Positions 58,316 through 64,000 of a stretch of DNA of 64,000 nt are shown in pieces (the first letter of the stretch is position 1; every line of letters begins with the position of its first letter). The DNA lies in the NCBI RefSeq assembly GCF_030056815.1, contig NZ_JASHKR010000004.1, positions 23,914 to 87,913 on the forward strand, read 5' to 3'. This DNA is from Rhodococcus sp. IEGM 1379. GTDB taxonomy: Bacteria > Actinomycetota > Actinomycetes > Mycobacteriales > Mycobacteriaceae. The position numbers and the translations under genes were made by a program. Under the pieces are notes generated by a model that was given only the letters and a program-made list of their open reading frames with translations, was not told the DNA's origin and made no database searches.

Positions 58316-58503
58316 CACACTGCCTCCGGTTCGATCAGTCCGAGCATCAGCAACAGTTGCCGCGCATCGTCGACGTCGTGAGCGTTCACGGCAACGGTGC
58401 GTGCAGCTTTCGCGGACATCACCGCATCGGTCGGCGGCACGAACCCGAGGGTGGCGTCGGAGTTGTAGTCGAAGCGGCTTTCCTTCGGGCCTTTGATCTT
58501 CAC
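58315..58503 (-). CDS. Small early protein, unknown
   Basis: 62 residues starting MKIKGPKESRFDYNSD. GTG overlaps the preceding stop codon. No motif seen. Confidence 0.5.
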   Translation of the reverse strand: MKIKGPKESRFDYNSDATLGFVPPTDAVMSAKAARTVAVNAHDVDDARQLLLMLGLIEPEAV

Positions 58504-58769
58504 AGCGTCACCCCGATCTGTGTGTCTTTGACGGCGTCGTACGCACGATCCACTGCGCCGTCATCCGGTAGGTCCAACACCGGGTACGCGACGAGGTACG
58601 TCATCGACGCATCTCGACCATTCGCTGAGGTGATCTCGAAATACGCTGTCGCCCAACCCCTGGCATTCGCGCCGTTGAACCGGTCGTAGTTGACTTCCGT
58701 CCACTCCCCGAACCCGTCCAACTCCTCGAGGTTCTCGACCAAGTTGCCGGCCAGCTCTTCAGCATCCAC
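58500..58769 (-). CDS. Small early protein, unknown
   Basis: 89 residues, acidic, with FNGANARGWATAYFEITS suggesting an alpha/beta fold. Overlaps both neighbours. Confidence 0.5.
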   Translation of the reverse strand: MDAEELAGNLVENLEELDGFGEWTEVNYDRFNGANARGWATAYFEITSANGRDASMTYLVAYPVLDLPDDGAVDRAYDAVKDTQIGVTL

Positions 58770-58953
58770 GGCCGATCACCTCCACAGGCATCTCCAGATC
58801 CGAAACCTGGCACGGTGTCGAACCGAGCCACAGCTTTCCGGGCATCTTCTTGTCGACAATGAACTCGCGTCCGGTGTTGCCGAGCTCCCGAATCTTCGTG
58901 CCCGGCGCAAAGTGCCAGATCACCCGATCGTCATACACAACAACCGATTCCAT
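58759..58953 (-). CDS. Small early protein, unknown
   Basis: 64 residues, beta-rich (ESVVVYDDRVIWHFAPGT). The ATG is chosen for GGAGGG five bases upstream. Unknown. Confidence 0.5.
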   Translation of the reverse strand: MESVVVYDDRVIWHFAPGTKIRELGNTGREFIVDKKMPGKLWLGSTPCQVSDLEMPVEVIGRGC

Positions 58954-58954
58954 A

Positions 58955-59059
58955 TCAGTTCCCTCCATCCGGGATGCTGTAGTACACGGCGAACGCGAAA
59001 ACGATTGCGACACCGAACAAGCTGACATACCCGAGGGCAGTGACCAGGCGGCTCATCAT
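58955..59059 (-). CDS. 34-residue membrane peptide
   Basis: MMSRLVTALGYVSLFGVAIV, a single membrane helix, then YYSIPDGGN. ATG overlaps the previous stop. A second very short membrane peptide of the early region. Confidence 0.5.
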   Translation of the reverse strand: MMSRLVTALGYVSLFGVAIVFAFAVYYSIPDGGN

Positions 59060-59250
59060 GCCGACTTCTTCCGCAGCGGCGAGGACTCCACCAAGCCGAT
59101 AGCGAAACCAGTTGCAGCCTTGAACTCTTCGAGCGCGAACGTTGGCCCAGCCACGTGACGGCCATCGATCTCGACGTCCACTCCGATCCGGCCATTGATC
59201 GGATCACCGGAGAACGTCACACGGAAAATCCCATCTGACAGTGCACTCAT
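59056..59250 (-). CDS. Small early protein, unknown
   Basis: 64 residues, beta-rich (GIFRVTFSGDPINGRIGVDV), basic end. Overlaps neighbours by four bases. Confidence 0.5.
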   Translation of the reverse strand: MSALSDGIFRVTFSGDPINGRIGVDVEIDGRHVAGPTFALEEFKAATGFAIGLVESSPLRKKSA

Positions 59251-59654
59251 GGTGCGGTCACCTCCGCCTGAGTCTTCGGTGCCGCGTCGTACACGGTCCC
59301 GAAGTCACACAGGTTGTTCACCATCTCGCGCAGCTCGCTGACTGTGGTGTCCCCGTCGAACAACTGCTCCGCAGCGTCCTCCGAAATTCCCAACATCTCG
59401 GTCGCGTAGTACTCCACGTGCTGCACACGCCCCGCGGGCGTCGACACAATTGCGTAACGCAACTCGTGATGGCCATCAATCTCGATCGCGCCCATGTCTT
59501 CTGAGTCGTACAGCCAAGTCGCACCAGACAATTCCGCTGTCCAACCCGCGAAGCAACGCGATGTTCCGCAGCGCCACTTAGTGGAATCCAGCAGGTTCGG
59601 CCACGTCTCGATGTGCGACATCACCGACCGGAGAAGTTCCTCGTTGACACTCAT
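59247..59654 (-). CDS. Small early protein, unknown
   Basis: 135 residues; WRCGTSRCFAGWTAELSGA and ATEMLGISEDAAEQLFDG recur in many actinophage early proteins of unknown role. Two Cys may be structural. Confidence 0.6.
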   Translation of the reverse strand: MSVNEELLRSVMSHIETWPNLLDSTKWRCGTSRCFAGWTAELSGATWLYDSEDMGAIEIDGHHELRYAIVSTPAGRVQHVEYYATEMLGISEDAAEQLFDGDTTVSELREMVNNLCDFGTVYDAAPKTQAEVTAP

Positions 59655-60046
59655 GCCTTCACCGCCGACACAACAGCAGGAACCTCGACGCCCTCACGGT
59701 TGCACCACGCCTTCAGCGTGTTCACGAGGTAGTCCTTGACCTCTTCACCACTGGCAGCCTGCTTGTAGATTTCCAGCATCCGGTCCCACTGCGACTGCTT
59801 ATCGAGCAGAACCTTCTGCAGTTCGTCCCCCGTCATGAACCGGTGGATCGAACCACCGTCAACGACGTGACCCTCCGCCTTCGCGGCGCGCACAAACTCG
59901 CCGTACGCGACCAACATCTCGGGGCAGTCATCGAACGCGCTCACGTAGACCGTCGAGATCGCACGGCCTTCGAGGTCGTACTTCGACAAGTCAGCCAACA
60001 CCTTCGGCCGGCTCTTACCCGTAACAAGTGCAGTATTCTCAGTCAT
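59651..60046 (-). CDS. Small early protein, unknown
   Basis: 131 residues, helical. ATG 60046 lies seven bases after AAAGGA; an ATG two codons upstream is too close. Near the start of the early leftward transcript. Confidence 0.5.
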   Translation of the reverse strand: MTENTALVTGKSRPKVLADLSKYDLEGRAISTVYVSAFDDCPEMLVAYGEFVRAAKAEGHVVDGGSIHRFMTGDELQKVLLDKQSQWDRMLEIYKQAASGEEVKDYLVNTLKAWCNREGVEVPAVVSAVKA

Positions 60047-60107
60047 GTTCATTCCTTTTGGGTAGGTGAATATGAGGCCGTCACGGTTGCCCCCGTGGCG
60101 GCTTCGC

Positions 60108-60287
60108 TTACTTCTGATTGCTGATGCGCCGCAGGCCAGGGCCCACAATCCGAGCTAGGCGCGTCAAGCTGTTCACTGGCGGCACGTCGTACCGGACGCC
60201 CGCAGCCGCATCCAATGCGCGGCGAACTTCAACCCGCTCGGTGAGTGACATGTCATCGCGGTTGTCCACGAGATCCTGCTCAGTCAT
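60108..60287 (-). CDS. Small early protein, unknown
   Basis: 59 residues, MTEQDLVDNRDDMSLTERVE, with AAGGA six bases before the ATG. Helical, charged. Confidence 0.5.
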   Translation of the reverse strand: MTEQDLVDNRDDMSLTERVEVRRALDAAAGVRYDVPPVNSLTRLARIVGPGLRRISNQK

Positions 60288-60319
60288 CAGATTCCTTGCT
60301 TGGGGCTTTGGGTTGGCCG

Positions 60320-60562
60320 TCAGCTGGTGACACAGCTGGCGGCTATTTGATTGGTGCGGCGGCGCGCTGATCGTTCCGGCATCTCCGGTGATCCGCGATT
60401 GATCCAGTCCGCGACGTTCGACTCGATGAAGAAGAACTTCTTTCCCACTTCCCGTGGCTGTGGGATCAACGCCCCCGAGTTCGCTGCGTTGCGGACCCGC
60501 ACTTCGCCGCGTCGCGATGCCTCGCAAACGTCTTTGACTGTCAACAACTTTGGGAGAGTCAT
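60320..60562 (-). CDS. HTH_17/excisionase-like DNA-binding protein
   Basis: 80 residues. KLLTVKDVCEASRRGEVRVR begins a MerR/excisionase winged helix, and GKKFFFIESNVADWI closes it. It is the second gene of the early leftward operon. It may be the excisionase or a replication-control protein. Confidence 0.7.
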   Translation of the reverse strand: MTLPKLLTVKDVCEASRRGEVRVRNAANSGALIPQPREVGKKFFFIESNVADWINRGSPEMPERSARRRTNQIAASCVTS

Positions 60563-60580
60563 GTCGACTCCTTCTTGGTT

Positions 60581-60805
60581 TCAGGCGGAAAGGGTCATAG
60601 CTGGCTCGTCGGAGATCAGGATTCGATCGGGTCGTGCGCCGAGACGGGCGAGCGCATCAAGGATTTGCGGTGTGGGCCGACGGTCGCGGAGCGCGGTGTA
60701 CCAGGTTTTTCGGGTAAGCGCTGTGACCTCCGCCAATCTGGTGACACTGCTGATGCGGTGCGCGCGTTTGACGCGTTCGACTTCATCCAAACTGAGTAGA
60801 AACAT
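60581..60805 (-). CDS. Cro-like HTH protein, first gene of the early operon
   Basis: 74 residues; GGAGGTGA lies eight bases before the ATG at 60805. The helix-turn-helix is SSVTRLAEVTALTRKTWYTALRD, followed by RRPTPQILDALARLGARPD. It is transcribed divergently from the repressor across an operator region, the place of Cro. Confidence 0.75.
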   Translation of the reverse strand: MFLLSLDEVERVKRAHRISSVTRLAEVTALTRKTWYTALRDRRPTPQILDALARLGARPDRILISDEPAMTLSA

Positions 60806-60835
60806 TCTCACTTTCACCTCCATTCGAAGTTCGAT

Positions 60836-60851
60836 GGGTAGAAGTTAACCC
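60836..60851. promoter_or_regulatory. Immunity operator 1
   Basis: GGGTA-GAAGT-TAACCC inverted repeat, 31 bp upstream of the Cro-like start codon. Confidence 0.65.
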
Positions 60852-60931
60852 ACTTCAGGAGTGAATGACAACGTTGTGACACGAAGATTGTTTAAAAAAC
60901 TTCCAACTGGGCAGGTTATGACCCCATTGAC

Positions 60932-60947
60932 GGGTAAAAAGTTACCC
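60932..60947. promoter_or_regulatory. Immunity operator 2
   Basis: GGGTAA-AAAG-TTACCC inverted repeat, 15 bp upstream of the preferred repressor start. It shares GGGTA...TACCC with operator 1. Confidence 0.65.
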
Positions 60948-60962
60948 AGTACGGTGTTTCGT

Positions 60963-61493
60963 ATGGATGATCAGAGGGCCTGGTTCAGCGAAATGGCGAA
61001 CCGACGCGTCACCACCACCGAAATCGGCGAGCACCTGGGCGTCACACGGAAGACCGCGCAGACTCGACTCGACGCCGGCCTGTCAGCTGACGACATCATC
61101 ACGATCGCGCGGGCGGTGAAGGTCAGCCCGATGGATGCCCTCATCGAACTGGGCAAGCTCACTTACGCGGAGGTATACGGGTTCGTCGAGCGTGAGGGAA
61201 AGCTCGTGGGCACCGCAAGTGACGGCGAACTCGCGCTTGAACTCGCTCAGCGACTTAACTCTCTTCGTGATGCGAAGGACTGGTGGACCGTGTACGAGAA
61301 GGCGAACGCGATCAACAACCGCGAACCATCAGAAACTTCGGCCGAGGATGCCGGCAAGAACGACGACAACGTTCACCAGTTGATTCGGAAGGATCAACCT
61401 CTGACGATTGACGACCTCGAAGGGCTTCCGTACGTCGCTCACACTGCGGACCCTGACGAGGGCGAAGCGACCGACCACGACTTCATCCCGTAA
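60963..61493 (+). CDS. Immunity repressor
   Basis: 176 residues from the ATG after operator 2; a GTG at 60861 would put the operator inside the gene and lacks spacing to its ribosome binding site. The HTH is RRVTTTEIGEHLGVTRKTAQ (about 13-33), with ITIARAVKVSPMDALIELG following. The C-terminal half is acidic and not of the LexA/CI peptidase type, so cleavage would need the ImmA-like protein downstream. No strong ribosome binding site; a leaderless transcript is possible. Confidence 0.75.
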   Translation: MDDQRAWFSEMANRRVTTTEIGEHLGVTRKTAQTRLDAGLSADDIITIARAVKVSPMDALIELGKLTYAEVYGFVEREGKLVGTASDGELALELAQRLNSLRDAKDWWTVYEKANAINNREPSETSAEDAGKNDDNVHQLIRKDQPLTIDDLEGLPYVAHTADPDEGEATDHDFIP

Positions 61494-61504
61494 GCGGCTG
61501 ATTG

Positions 61505-61900
61505 ATGGAGCAGCTCTACGATGCTGCGGCAGCCGCGGGGATCTTGGTCATGGAAGCTGATTTACCCCGCGGCGAGGAAGGCCGCTACTACGAGTCACAC
61601 CGGTGCATCGTGTTGAACGCCGGAATGACTGCCTCGAAAACAATCAGTGCATTCGCGCACGAACTCGGGCACGCCTCACTACGGCACGGTCATGCGCTCG
61701 ACGCCCGCGTTCATTCCAGGCAGGAACGGCAAGCCGACGAATACGCCGCACGCCTACTCATCGACGGCGCCGAGTTCGAAGAGACCGAACGCCTCTACTC
61801 CTCCGACACCGACACACTCGCCTATCACCTCTGCGTCACACCGAAACTCATCCGCGTCTGGAAAGAACTCACCCAACGCGGACACGAAAGGATTAGTTGA
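61505..61900 (+). CDS. ImmA/IrrE-family metallopeptidase
   Basis: 131 residues. HELGH gives the HExxH zinc motif, with ERQADEYAARLLI as the downstream part. It follows the repressor and precedes int in one operon; by analogy with ImmA of ICEBs1 it would cut the repressor and trigger induction. Confidence 0.85.
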   Translation: MEQLYDAAAAAGILVMEADLPRGEEGRYYESHRCIVLNAGMTASKTISAFAHELGHASLRHGHALDARVHSRQERQADEYAARLLIDGAEFEETERLYSSDTDTLAYHLCVTPKLIRVWKELTQRGHERIS

Positions 61901-63006
61901 TGGCGACAGTCAAGGCGTACGACACTGCAGCTGGTCGCCGTTACCGAGTCAGATACCGAACACCTCAAGGTAAGCAGACCGACAAACGCGGATTCACCAC
62001 CAAAAAGGCCGCAGAAGCGTGGGCAAACAACGTCGAGGTCGACAAGCTCAAGGGCATCTACGTCTCCCCCTCGGCGGGAAAGACGACTGTCGTCGAAATG
62101 TACGAGCAGTGGAAGCCAACGAAACTGAACCTCGCTCCGTCAAGCCTGCGCCGCTACGAGCTGACATGGGAAGGTCAGATTGCACCCGAGTGGCGTGACG
62201 TGAAAGTCGCTGACCTGACTGCAACCAGTATCGAGGTTTGGTTAGCGAAGTTGGTCGCGCAACCACTATCCCCAACCACCGTGAAGAAAGCTCACCAACT
62301 TCTTTCAATGCTGCTTGACCTGGCGGTACGTGACTATCGAATTCAGTCGAACCCTGCAAAAGGTTTGACGCTGCCTCGCATCGAGGAGTCGGAGCCGACG
62401 TTCCTGACCAGTCAACAAGTGATCGCATTGTCTACGTACGCGAAGCACGGAAAGTTGACCGTTCTGATTCTCGGGTTCTGCGGATTGCGCTGGGGTGAGA
62501 TGGCCGCGCTCAAAGTTCACCGGTGGGATGAGAAGCGCCGGCGGCTGCGCATCGTCGAACAGGTCACTGAGATTGATGGGAAGTTGACGTGGGGTCCGGT
62601 AAAGAATCATCAGGCCCGCTCGGTATCTGTGCCACGTTTCGTGGCGGACGAAATCAATCTTGCGATTGCGACTAAGGATCCTGTCGACTTGGTGTGTCCC
62701 GCCGCTGGTGGTGGTGTGATGCGAAACAAGAATGCGCGCCGCGATTGGTTCGATGATGCGGTCACAGAATCGAATGTGCCGAAGATTACGCCACATGACC
62801 TACGCCACTCTGCGGCATCCATTGGTATTGCGGCAGGGGCGAACCTGAAGGGCATTCAGACAATGCTCGGACACAAGACAGCGACGATGACCTTGGACTT
62901 GTATGGGCATCTTTTCGATGACCATCTGGATGATGTGGCGGACAAGATCGATGCTGCGGTGCTGGCTACGAGTGGCGTCACCAGGCTCGATTCGAAGCGT
63001 GCGTAA
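61900..63006 (+). CDS. int: Tyrosine integrase
   Basis: 368 residues. An N-terminal arm-binding domain (RYRVRYRTPQGKQTDKRGFT), a SAM-like core domain, then Arg in GLRWGEMAAL, Lys in VKNHQARSV, HDLRH, GHKTATMTLDLYGHL with the nucleophile Tyr. ATG overlaps the ImmA stop by one base and AAAGGA lies 7 bases upstream. It ends 85 bp before attR, so it would integrate the phage at tRNA-Met. Confidence 0.95.
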   Translation: MATVKAYDTAAGRRYRVRYRTPQGKQTDKRGFTTKKAAEAWANNVEVDKLKGIYVSPSAGKTTVVEMYEQWKPTKLNLAPSSLRRYELTWEGQIAPEWRDVKVADLTATSIEVWLAKLVAQPLSPTTVKKAHQLLSMLLDLAVRDYRIQSNPAKGLTLPRIEESEPTFLTSQQVIALSTYAKHGKLTVLILGFCGLRWGEMAALKVHRWDEKRRRLRIVEQVTEIDGKLTWGPVKNHQARSVSVPRFVADEINLAIATKDPVDLVCPAAGGGVMRNKNARRDWFDDAVTESNVPKITPHDLRHSAASIGIAAGANLKGIQTMLGHKTATMTLDLYGHLFDDHLDDVADKIDAAVLATSGVTRLDSKRA

Positions 63007-63013
63007 CGCCATG

Positions 63014-63032
63014 TGTGGGCAAAATGTGGGCA
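63014..63032. promoter_or_regulatory. Putative integrase arm-type site, right
   Basis: Identical 19 bases to 3809-3827, placed eight bases after the int stop codon and 60 bp from the attR core. Confidence 0.55.
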
Positions 63033-63043
63033 GAGATGCAAAA

Positions 63044-63073
63044 AGGCCCTCTTGGATTTCTCCAAAAGGGCCT
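63044..63073 (-). terminator. Terminator for the tRNA-Met transcript
   Basis: AGGCCCTCTTGGA / TCCAAAAGGGCCT with loop TTTC; on the - strand a TTTTTG run follows. It lies inside the phage end and appears to replace the host terminator lost on integration. Confidence 0.75.
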
Positions 63074-63091
63074 CTGACCTGCAAACTAATT

Positions 63092-63137
63092 GTGGGGCGG
63101 GTGGGGCTCGAACCCACGACCAATGGATTATGAGTCC
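63092..63137. repeat. attR: attR core
   Basis: Exact match to 3658-3703. Here the core is continuous with the 5' half of tRNA-Met, so the tRNA gene is kept whole. Confidence 0.95.
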
Positions 63138-63166
63138 ACGGCTCTAACCGACTGAGCTACCGCCCC
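63093..63166 (-). tRNA. tRNA-Met(CAT)
   Basis: 74 bases with a seven-base acceptor stem GGGGCGG/CCGCCCC, anticodon loop CTCATAA and T-loop TTCGAGC; discriminator A, CCA not encoded. Anticodon CAT means elongator Met, or less likely an Ile2 tRNA with lysidine. It is the integration target. Confidence 0.9.
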
Positions 63167-63345
63167 ATCCGAAATGCACTGCATCTCGGCGCGTCCGAAT
63201 GTTACCGGCCCGTCCGACGCACATCACAACCGGGCAGGTTGTGACTGGTCCACCTCACCTGAGTGCGCGAGATATGGACTTGGTCGGCATTAGTGCGTGA
63301 ACCCGATACCGTTGGAGAGCACACCCCACGGAACAGGATTATCAC

Positions 63346-63543
63346 ATGAAGCTTGCACTCTCTGAATTCAAGAACTCCAAGGCCACTATCCGCATCATCA
63401 TGTCCGATGGCGCGAAGCTCAACGGCACCGTCAAGGACTTCACGGAGGACACGTTGGTCCTCCACTCCCCCAACGGGGTCTACTACATCAACCCGGCCCA
63501 CATCGTGCGCCTGTTCGAGCCCTCGGACCGCGCAGCGAAGTAG
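63346..63543 (+). CDS. Small Sm/Hfq-like protein
   Basis: 65 residues. ATIRIIMSDGAKLNGTVKDF resembles the Sm1 motif (I.....G..L.G.V..F), and YYINPAHIV resembles the Hfq Sm2 YKHAIS segment. If correct it is an RNA-binding LSm-fold protein in a host group usually said to lack Hfq. AGGA lies eight bases before the ATG. It is host DNA outside the prophage, with its own terminator. Confidence 0.65.
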   Translation: MKLALSEFKNSKATIRIIMSDGAKLNGTVKDFTEDTLVLHSPNGVYYINPAHIVRLFEPSDRAAK

Positions 63544-63559
63544 TCGTTCTTTTCAAGTC

Positions 63560-63589
63560 AAGCCCCGGCGCATCACTGCGTCGGGGCTT
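63560..63589 (+). terminator. Terminator after the Sm-like gene
   Basis: AAGCCCCGGCGCA / TGCGTCGGGGCTT with loop TCAC, followed by TTCTTACT. Confidence 0.85.
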
Positions 63590-63670
63590 TTCTTACTCTC
63601 GATTCACCACGGGCAGAGCACTTTTCGCCCTCTGACGCGTGCCAGCCTCAACGCAGCCCGGATAACAAAA

Positions 63671-63704
63671 ATGTCCCCGACCCGCGATTGCGGATCAGGG
63701 ACAT
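63671..63704 (-). terminator. Terminator of the first tRNA-Asn
   Basis: ATGTCCC...GGGACAT stem with inner GACCCGCG pairing; TTTTTGTT follows on the - strand. Confidence 0.7.
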
Positions 63705-63714
63705 CTTCGTTACG

Positions 63715-63787
63715 CTCCCCCGACTGGACTCGAACCAGTAACCGTCCGATTAACAGTCGGAAGCTCTGCCAATTGAGCTACAGGGGA
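63715..63787 (-). tRNA. tRNA-Asn(GTT)
   Basis: 73 bases; acceptor TCCCCTG/CGGGGGA, anticodon loop CTGTTAA (anticodon GTT), discriminator G, CCA not encoded. Confidence 0.95.
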
Positions 63788-63912
63788 TTATCTTGCCAGC
63801 AGCGCCAATCACGACGTTGCCGAAAACAACATTACCCAATGCATCGCCGAAGTACCAATACGGCAGTCCAGCCCCCATCACATGCCTGTTCAACACACAG
63901 AAAAAGCGAAAA

Positions 63913-63942
63913 ACCCCCACCCGGATCGCTCCGAATGGGGGT
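63913..63942 (-). terminator. Terminator of the second tRNA-Asn
   Basis: ACCCCCA / TGGGGGT stem, followed on the - strand by TTTTTCGCTTTTT. Confidence 0.8.
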
Positions 63943-63948
63943 CACACG

Positions 63949-64000
63949 CTCCCCCGACTGGACTCGAACCAGTAACCGTCCGATTAACAGTCGGAAGCTC
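63949..64000 (-). tRNA. tRNA-Asn(GTT), partial at window end
   Basis: The 3' 52 bases are identical to the first tRNA-Asn, including the GTT anticodon; the 5' part lies beyond the window. Confidence 0.9.

Larger units (their letters stand above)
3658..63137. mobile_element. Integrated siphovirus prophage, about 59.4 kb
   Basis: The limits are set by a 46-bp perfect direct repeat derived from a tRNA-Met gene. Inside are integrase, repressor, an ImmA-like protease, nuclease and replication genes. They are followed by terminase, portal, prohead protease, capsid, connectors, tail chaperones, tape measure, tail tip, endolysin and holin. No essential morphogenesis gene is obviously missing or broken, so it may be inducible. 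Four to six genes look like morons. Confidence 0.95.

Noticed and set aside
60861..60962. Longer repressor beginning at GTG 60861
   Set aside because: It would place operator 2 inside the coding region, and its AGGA is too close to the GTG for use.
1..64000. CRISPR array
   Set aside because: No regularly spaced direct repeats with unique spacers seen anywhere in the window.

Overview
The window is an actinobacterial chromosome segment carrying one complete-looking siphovirus prophage. The host looks like Rhodococcus or a close mycolic-acid relative: GC content is high, the neighbouring alcohol dehydrogenase is of the actinobacterial NDMA-dependent type, the endolysin has LGFP wall-binding repeats, and one tail protein belongs to the family named after Rhodococcus phage ReqiPepy6. 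Host genus is an inference; the prophage boundaries are read directly. A 46-bp direct repeat at 3658-3703 and 63092-63137 lies inside the 3' part of a tRNA-Met(CAT) gene. It marks attL and attR of an element of about 59.4 kb whose tyrosine integrase sits next to attR.

Layout. 1-3657 is host DNA: a beta-lactamase-fold hydrolase, an alcohol dehydrogenase, two small membrane-associated proteins and a pair of near-identical cruciform repeats. 3704-5400 is the left phage end, with an HTH (excisionase-like) gene and a DUF2510/DUF4352 membrane protein on the + strand. Nearly everything from 60.8 kb down to 5.4 kb is then read leftwards (- strand). 60.8-54.4 kb holds early genes: many short, stop-start-coupled ORFs, a DnaQ-like exonuclease, a RecE/Cas4-like nuclease and DNA-metabolism accessories. 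54.3-52.0 kb holds an HTH protein, a replication organiser and a RuvC-like resolvase. 52.0-48.3 kb holds terminase small subunit, NrdH redoxin, a membrane moron and terminase large subunit. 47.4-43.5 kb holds a C5 DNA methylase, small genes and another membrane moron. 43.5-34.6 kb holds portal, MuF protein fused to an ADP-ribosyltransferase, prohead protease fused to a 2H phosphoesterase, and a capsid protein with its own scaffold. 34.5-26.9 kb holds decoration or fibre proteins, the major tail protein and a beta-helix spike. 26.8-20.6 kb is an accessory island: two acetyltransferases on +, a nucleotidyltransferase-fold/Lsr2-domain gene pair and a second tyrosine recombinase. 20.6-8 kb holds connectors, tail chaperones, tape measure and tail-tip proteins. 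7.9-5.4 kb holds endolysin, holin and a serine recombinase without its catalytic domain. 60.8-63.0 kb on + holds repressor, ImmA-like protease and integrase. 63.1-64.0 kb is host DNA again: tRNA-Met, a small Sm/Hfq-like protein and two tRNA-Asn genes.

How it may work. Lysogeny is probably held by the HTH repressor acting on two GGGTA...TACCC inverted repeats in the divergent control region, with the ImmA-like protease as inactivator. Two further repeat families look like a phage-wide regulatory layer. One is a roughly 36-bp palindrome (ATTCCGGTAGATACAG arms) found immediately upstream of leftward genes at about eight or nine dispersed places. The other is a 14-19 bp element (CGCTGGCTGTGGGCCGGGC) that precedes only the major capsid, major tail and tape-measure genes. 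The + strand genes embedded in the late region (lipoprotein, acetyltransferases, DUF4352 protein) are the likely lysogenic-conversion or superinfection-exclusion set. The best candidates for something undescribed are the two dispersed repeat families, the NTase/Lsr2 cassette bracketed by duplicated terminators, the protease-2H phosphoesterase fusion, and the MuF-ADP-ribosyltransferase.
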